DNA of 19,367 bases from Bacteroidales bacterium UBA3824 (GTDB lineage Bacteria; Bacteroidota; Bacteroidia; Bacteroidales; UBA3824). Numbering within the stretch: the stretch's first letter is position 1; each line of letters begins with the position of its first letter. The stretch lies in the NCBI GenBank assembly GCA_002393195.1, contig DGIK01000031.1, forward strand, positions 1 to 19,367, written 5' to 3'. The notes under the pieces were generated by a model. The model was not told the DNA's origin. It saw only the letters and a list, made by a program, of their open reading frames with translations, and did no database searches. The translations under genes and the position numbers were made by a program. Below, in pieces: positions 14,888 to 19,367 of the stretch.

Positions 14888-15096
14888 CCCTCACGGACTA
14901 CCCTTAGCGTTGACGCGCCGTTGGCGCTTTACGTACACAATCGTAGCACCAAAGGTGCGATACCTCCAAGGGTAGTCCGTGAGGGCTACCTATCTCGGAC
15001 CACCCTTAGCGTTGACGCGCCGTTGGCGCTTTACGTACACAATCGTAGCACCAACGGTGCGATATCACAAAGGGTAGTCCGTGAGGCTACCTATCT
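14880..15096. repeat. Two-unit palindromic element downstream of sngC
   Basis: A perfect 26-base inverted repeat (14880-14905 with 14968-14993) encloses smaller hairpins GCGCC-GTT-GGCGC and GCACC-AAA-GGTGC. The sequence from 14894-14995 is then repeated in tandem at 14996-15096 (period 102) with a few substitutions: the loop AAA becomes AAC and the terminal arm (15070-15094) has lost one G. As RNA the arms would give TAGTCC/GGGCTA stems with a GTGA loop. It fills the gap between sngC and the YciO-family gene, with only AT-rich spacer at 15097-15137. No transposase is present, so it is non-autonomous (REP- or MITE-like). Confidence 0.85.
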
Positions 15097-15137
15097 ATCA
15101 AATCATATCATATCATTCGCAACGGAAATATTACCCA

Positions 15138-15758
15138 TCACCACTCCAAATCCTTGATTCCGTACCTCAGCACCTCAATCTCTTTGCCGGTGCAATCCAC
15201 GATGGCGGTAGGATTGTTGTTGCCGTAGCCGCCGTCGATTACGAGGTCCACCTGATTCTTGTAACGTTCCCAAATCAACTCCGGGTCGGTGGAATACTCA
15301 ATCACTTCGTCCTCGTCGTGGATGGACGTGGTAACGAGCGGATTGCCAAGCTCGGCTACAATCATCGAGAGGATTTTGCTATCCGGCACACGCAGACCGA
15401 TAGTCTTGCGCGAATTGTCGAACATACGCGGCACCTTCTTGCTCGCCGGAAGGATGAATGTGAACGGGCCGGGCGTATTCCTCTTCAACATCTTGAAAAC
15501 ATTTGCACTCAGCGGCATAGTGTATTCCGCAATGTTGGCGAGGCTGTCGCAAATAAAAGAAAACCTCGATTTGGCAAGTTTGATGCCCTTGAAAAGCGCA
15601 AGCCTCTCCAAAGCCTTTTTGCTAAACATACTACACCCCAAGGCATATACGCTGTCGGTAGGGTAAATGATAACGCCGTCATTGCGCAGGATGTCCACAG
15701 CATGCAATATCTCACGCTCCTGCGGCGTTACTGGATGAATTTTTAATAAAGTGCTCAT
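15138..15758 (-). CDS. L-threonylcarbamoyladenylate synthase-family protein (YrdC/YciO type)
   Basis: Members of this family bind ATP and threonine and, in the Sua5/TsaC branch, form threonylcarbamoyl-AMP for t6A37 modification of tRNAs. From the ATG at 15756-15758 (complement) the product is 206 residues; an upstream TTG at 15767 is less likely. YPTDSVYALG (residues 32-41) is the family signature. KSRFSFICDSLANIAEY, the TTSIHDEDE turn in place of TSAN, and VDLVIDGGYGNNNPTAIVD are closer to the E. coli YciO branch, also about 206 residues, whose cellular role is less certain. Reverse strand; a TATTTTTG (complement of 15807-15814) may be its -7 box, with no clear -33. It marks the right edge of the defence island. 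Confidence 0.88.
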   Translation of the reverse strand: MSTLLKIHPVTPQEREILHAVDILRNDGVIIYPTDSVYALGCSMFSKKALERLALFKGIKLAKSRFSFICDSLANIAEYTMPLSANVFKMLKRNTPGPFTFILPASKKVPRMFDNSRKTIGLRVPDSKILSMIVAELGNPLVTTSIHDEDEVIEYSTDPELIWERYKNQVDLVIDGGYGNNNPTAIVDCTGKEIEVLRYGIKDLEW

Positions 15759-15840
15759 AATGGTCAATACATTTTAAAAGGTTAACATAACATTATTTAA
15801 ACGCCACAAAAATAAAAAAAATATTATATTCTGCATTTTT

Positions 15841-15871
15841 TTTGTATTTTGAAAAAAATGTACTAATTTTG
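15841..15871 (+). promoter_or_regulatory. Bacteroidetes-type promoter of the polysaccharide export operon
   Basis: TTTG at 15841-15844, a 19-base spacer and TAATTTTG at 15864-15871, a full consensus match. It places the transcription start near 15878 and rules out in-frame starts upstream of the ATG at 15893. Confidence 0.78.
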
Positions 15872-15892
15872 CGGCGGATTAATTTTTACATC

Positions 15893-16693
15893 ATGACCAA
15901 ACTCAAAACAGCATTATTTGTACTAACATTATTGGCAGCAATAGGGTGCAAGACACCTAAGGATATTGCTTATTTTCAGGATATTGAAAACAATAGTTAT
16001 GTAGCCGTAAGCGATAGCGCGGAGATACGTTTGAAGGCGGGCGACAAGCTCACCATAATCGTACATGCACGCAAGCCTGAACTTGCGGCGCAGTTCAACC
16101 TCTCCGTATCGTCGCAGAGGATTGGCTATACCAACCTCAACAACGGCTCTTACCAGATGTCGTCTTATACGGTGGACGACGACGGATATATCGACTTCCC
16201 AGAGCTCGGAAAACTTCAACTCAGAGGCTTGTCCCGCGCCGAGGTAGTTGACTTAATCAAGAAAAAACTTATCGAAGGCGAATACTTCCTTACCGACGAT
16301 TTTGTGGTAACGGTGGAATTTGACGGTATGTACTTCACGGTCTTGGGCGAAGTGCCCAAGCCCGGACGCTATCCCATTACCAAAGACCGCCTCACAATCC
16401 TCGACGCGCTCGGTGTATCGGGCGACATGGCAATACAAGGCATCAGGAAAAATGTAAAGGTGCTCCGCGACGAGGGACAGGGCAAAAGGGTGTATATCCT
16501 CGACTTCACCAACGCCAACCAGGTGCTCACATCGCCTGTATATTACATCCAGCAAAACGACGTACTCTACGTGGAGGCCAACGACCTGCGCAAACGCCAG
16601 ACCACCAACAACGGCAACACGCTCCGTACTGGTTCGTTCTGGATTTCCATCGCGTCTATCTTGACAACGTTATATGTAGGTTTCATCAAATAA
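15893..16693 (+). CDS. Wza-type polysaccharide export outer-membrane lipoprotein
   Basis: Outer-membrane channel component for capsule or exopolysaccharide export. The 266-residue protein begins with a lipoprotein signal peptide ending AAIGC (lipidated Cys19), then the poly-export domain (about 40-130: LKAGDKLTIIVHAR, VDDDGYIDFPELGKLQLRGL, SRAEVVDLIKKKL) and an SLBB-like region (FTVLGEVPKPGRYPITKDRL, TILDALGVSGD). The C-terminus has a hydrophobic stretch, SFWISIASILTTLYVGF, which could be the amphipathic or membrane segment of the family. The chain is shorter than E. coli Wza, as usual for Bacteroidetes homologues. The Wzc-like kinase starts 28 bases downstream in the same operon. Confidence 0.92.
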   Translation: MTKLKTALFVLTLLAAIGCKTPKDIAYFQDIENNSYVAVSDSAEIRLKAGDKLTIIVHARKPELAAQFNLSVSSQRIGYTNLNNGSYQMSSYTVDDDGYIDFPELGKLQLRGLSRAEVVDLIKKKLIEGEYFLTDDFVVTVEFDGMYFTVLGEVPKPGRYPITKDRLTILDALGVSGDMAIQGIRKNVKVLRDEGQGKRVYILDFTNANQVLTSPVYYIQQNDVLYVEANDLRKRQTTNNGNTLRTGSFWISIASILTTLYVGFIK

Positions 16694-16721
16694 GCTAAAA
16701 ATTTTTATTATTCTATAAACA

Positions 16722-19367
16722 ATGGCAAACGAACAGCAAGTAGTTCAGGTTCAACAACAAACGATGGATACAGAATCCGTCAGTGAACTCAACATCAGGG
16801 ATCTCATATCTGCCTGCATAGACAAATGGTATTGGTTTGCAATATCAATTGCATTCTGCATGTCGATTGCGGCGCTATACATCCTTATGACCCAAAAGTC
16901 CTACACGAGGGAAGCGATGATAATGATCAAGTCCAACTCCAAGGGCGCGTCAGCCATCGACTACGGTATGGACGACTTCTCTAACCTCGGACTTTTCAAC
17001 ACAAAGTCGGGCGTGAACGACGAGTTGATTGCCATTCAGTCGCCTTCCATCATCACCGAGGTAGTAAAGCGCCTTAGCATCGACTACTCCTACCAAAAGG
17101 AAGGAACATTCCGCAACGAAGTGCTTTACGGTGCCACCAACCCCGTAAAAGCCGAAATCATCGACGTGCCTGATCTGTTCGGATGCAGTTTTAAGATGAT
17201 ACTCAATCCCGACGGCTCATTTGTACTCACCAGATTCAGATATTCTGCAGAAAACCAGCCAATCAAAGACGACAGAGAGCTTCGTGGCAATCTCGGTTCG
17301 GCAGTGGAAACACCTGTTGGACAAGTAATGATAACAAAAACAGACCATTTTGACGAAATAGTAACAGAACCTATTGTCATCTACATAGGACACGGCTCTA
17401 TTTTGGACGTTGTAGCAGGCTGCCAAAAACAACTCGTTGCCGAACTCAAAGACAAGATGGCAAACGTCATCGACCTCACATACACCGACAAGAACATCCA
17501 ACGCGCCGAAGACTTCCTCAACACCATCATCAACGTTTACAACGAAAAATGGATTGAAGACAAAAACGTAATTGCAGTAAGCACTTCCAAGTTCATCAAC
17601 GAGCGTCTCGACGTCATCGAGCAAGAACTCGGCAACGTAGAAAACGACCTCTCTGCCTACAAGAGCGAAAACCTCATCCCGGACATCGACGCCGCCACCA
17701 AGATGTATATGAACCAAGCCAACACCATGAACAATAGGATTGGCGAGCTTGAAACTCAATTGTACATGGCGCGCACCATCAAGACCTACGTAAGCGACAC
17801 CACCAAAAACTACCAATTGCTCCCGTCGTACCCGTCTCCTACTGGCACAAGCAGCACCGAGCAACAGCAAATCGCCGAATACAACAAAGGCGTATTGGAA
17901 CGCAACGGACTATTGGCAAGCACATCCGCCAAAAACCCGGTAGTAAAGGAACTCGAAGAAAAACTCAACGAGATGCGCAAAAACGTGGCTTATTCAATGG
18001 ACAACCAAATTTTGTTCCTCAACGCCGAAATAAGCTCGTTGAAAACCACAATGAACCAATCTCTCGCGCACATTGCCAAAAATCCCGACCAGGCAAAGCA
18101 CCTTCTCTCTGTGGAACGTCAGCAGAAAGTTAAGGAGTCTCTCTACCTCTTCCTGCTCCAAAAACGCGAGGAAAACGAACTCTCACAGGCATTTACGGCA
18201 TACAACACCCGCATCATCTGCCCGCCATACGGCGTTATGAAACCGTCGGCACCGAGCAAGATGAAAGTGCTTGGCATCGCTCTCGTGCTTTCGTTGATGC
18301 TGCCTCTCGGTCTTGTATATCTCATAGAAGCCAACGACACCCGCGTCCGCAACCGCAAGGATCTCGAAGGTATGAAGACACCGTTTGTGGGCGAAATTCC
18401 GCTCCACACCAAGAAGCTCACCTTCTGGCAAAAAGTTGGGGACAAGATTACCAAGGTGATTACATACATCAAGGTCAAGATATTCCGTCAACGCATCAAG
18501 GAAGACGACAAAAAACGTCCTATCGTGGTCAAAGTTGGTTCCAAGTCGGTATCTTCGGAAGCATTCCGTGTACTTAGGAGCAACATCGAATTTGTAAATT
18601 CGAGCCGTGAACAGAAGACAGAAGGCGGCGAAGTTATGATTATTTCGTCAATGATGGCAGGTAGCGGTAAGACATACATCACCACCAACCTCGCAGCATC
18701 ATTCGCCATCAAAGACCGCAAAACCATCGTTGTGGACCTCGACCTCCGCAAACGCACATTCAGTATGAACGTCGGCACTCCCAAAGAGGAGGGTTCCGAA
18801 GAATTAATCCAGCCAGAGCGCGGTGTATCGACCTTCCTCGCTGGCTACGACGAAGATTGGCACGAACTCGTAAAAAAACTCGAAATCCCCAAGGCAAAGC
18901 ACAAGCATAGAAAACACAAAAAACACGAATCCGAACAAAAAGAAACCCGCACATCTCGTCAGATGAAGGCAGACCTCAAAGAGGCAATTCTCGACGTGCT
19001 GCCCGCAGGTGAAATTCCACCAAACCCGGCAGAGCTTCTCAACACCAACCACTTCAAGAGACTCATTGCAGAGTTGAAGAAGGAATACGACGTCATCATC
19101 CTCGACGCACCGCCGGTAGAAATTGTGGCTGATACCGCAATCATCGCCAAGGAGGCCGACAGCACATTGTTCGTTATTCGTAACGGCTTGCTCGAACGCG
19201 AATACTTGCCCGTTGTCGATCGTTACTACACCGAAAACAAGATGCCTAACGTCGAAATCATCCTCAACGGCGGCACATTCAAGAAATACGGTCGTTATGG
19301 CTACGGCAAATACGGTTACGGCTCGTATGGCTACGGCTACGGCGGCTACGGTTATGGTTACGGCTAT
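16722..19367 (+). CDS. Wzc-type polysaccharide co-polymerase / tyrosine autokinase (3' truncated)
   Basis: Inner-membrane protein that controls chain length and export of capsule/EPS; 882 codons are visible and no stop is reached. Order: cytoplasmic N-terminus, membrane helix about 36-56, periplasmic Wzz-like domain with long coiled coil (roughly 57-510), second helix about 515-535, then a BY-kinase domain with Walker A AGSGKT (646-651), Walker A' DLDLR (672-676), Walker B VIILDAPP (791-798) and PPNPAELL (about 766-773). The last 27 visible residues hold 12 tyrosines in YGYG-type repeats, the autophosphorylation tail, longer than usual. A His/Lys-rich stretch KAKHKHRKHKKH (about 724-735) is inserted between Walker A' and the NPAELL segment. 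The partner Wza-type lipoprotein is directly upstream. Confidence 0.93.
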   Translation, partial: MANEQQVVQVQQQTMDTESVSELNIRDLISACIDKWYWFAISIAFCMSIAALYILMTQKSYTREAMIMIKSNSKGASAIDYGMDDFSNLGLFNTKSGVNDELIAIQSPSIITEVVKRLSIDYSYQKEGTFRNEVLYGATNPVKAEIIDVPDLFGCSFKMILNPDGSFVLTRFRYSAENQPIKDDRELRGNLGSAVETPVGQVMITKTDHFDEIVTEPIVIYIGHGSILDVVAGCQKQLVAELKDKMANVIDLTYTDKNIQRAEDFLNTIINVYNEKWIEDKNVIAVSTSKFINERLDVIEQELGNVENDLSAYKSENLIPDIDAATKMYMNQANTMNNRIGELETQLYMARTIKTYVSDTTKNYQLLPSYPSPTGTSSTEQQQIAEYNKGVLERNGLLASTSAKNPVVKELEEKLNEMRKNVAYSMDNQILFLNAEISSLKTTMNQSLAHIAKNPDQAKHLLSVERQQKVKESLYLFLLQKREENELSQAFTAYNTRIICPPYGVMKPSAPSKMKVLGIALVLSLMLPLGLVYLIEANDTRVRNRKDLEGMKTPFVGEIPLHTKKLTFWQKVGDKITKVITYIKVKIFRQRIKEDDKKRPIVVKVGSKSVSSEAFRVLRSNIEFVNSSREQKTEGGEVMIISSMMAGSGKTYITTNLAASFAIKDRKTIVVDLDLRKRTFSMNVGTPKEEGSEELIQPERGVSTFLAGYDEDWHELVKKLEIPKAKHKHRKHKKHESEQKETRTSRQMKADLKEAILDVLPAGEIPPNPAELLNTNHFKRLIAELKKEYDVIILDAPPVEIVADTAIIAKEADSTLFVIRNGLLEREYLPVVDRYYTENKMPNVEIILNGGTFKKYGRYGYGKYGYGSYGYGYGGYGYGYGY

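Noticed and set aside
14894..15096. CRISPR array
   Set aside because: Only two long (about 102-base) tandem units with internal palindromes, no short regular repeats with unique spacers, and no cas genes.

Overview
The window comes from the order Bacteroidales (Bacteroidota). Promoters fit the class-specific TTTG-N19-21-TAnnTTTG pattern rather than -35/-10 boxes. FeoA and FeoB are fused and followed by a tiny Cys-rich partner. Start codons lack strong Shine-Dalgarno sequences, and a Wza/Wzc-type polysaccharide export operon is present. The family cannot be fixed from sequence alone.

Left part (1-6515): a FabG-type reductase missing only the first base of its start codon, an orphan lipoprotein, a reverse-strand operon of a 41-residue lipoprotein and ribF, then rmuC and the iron-uptake operon feoAB plus a 46-residue FeoB-associated protein. 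Two related, hairpin-rich noncoding repeats flank feoAB, and a perfect palindrome overlaps its promoter.

Middle part (6518-14887) reads as a defence island. A reverse-strand PIN-domain toxin/antitoxin-like pair is transcribed divergently from a Fic-domain protein with a C-terminal winged helix. Only 8 bases after fic begins a TerB_N/TerB_C protein. After an unrelated outer-membrane beta-barrel gene with its own promoter come a DUF2791-type P-loop ATPase and an Lhr-like DExH helicase, 7 bases apart. TerB protein + ATPase + helicase is the composition of the Shango anti-phage system (SngA-SngB-SngC). What is unusual is that sngA appears to be co-transcribed with fic, that sngA is separated from sngBC by an OMP gene, and that sngA and sngC each carry an in-frame block of palindromic repeats (9935-10054 and 13253-13397) sharing an identical 23-base arm.

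Right part (14880-19367): a two-unit palindromic element whose first arm contains the sngC stop codon, a reverse-strand YrdC/YciO-family gene, and the start of a capsule/exopolysaccharide operon: a Wza-type export lipoprotein and a Wzc-type tyrosine autokinase that runs off the window inside its Tyr-rich tail.

No rRNA, tRNA, CRISPR array, IS transposase or integrase was seen. No gene-free stretch exceeds about 300 bases; the longest (14888-15137) is filled by the repeat element.
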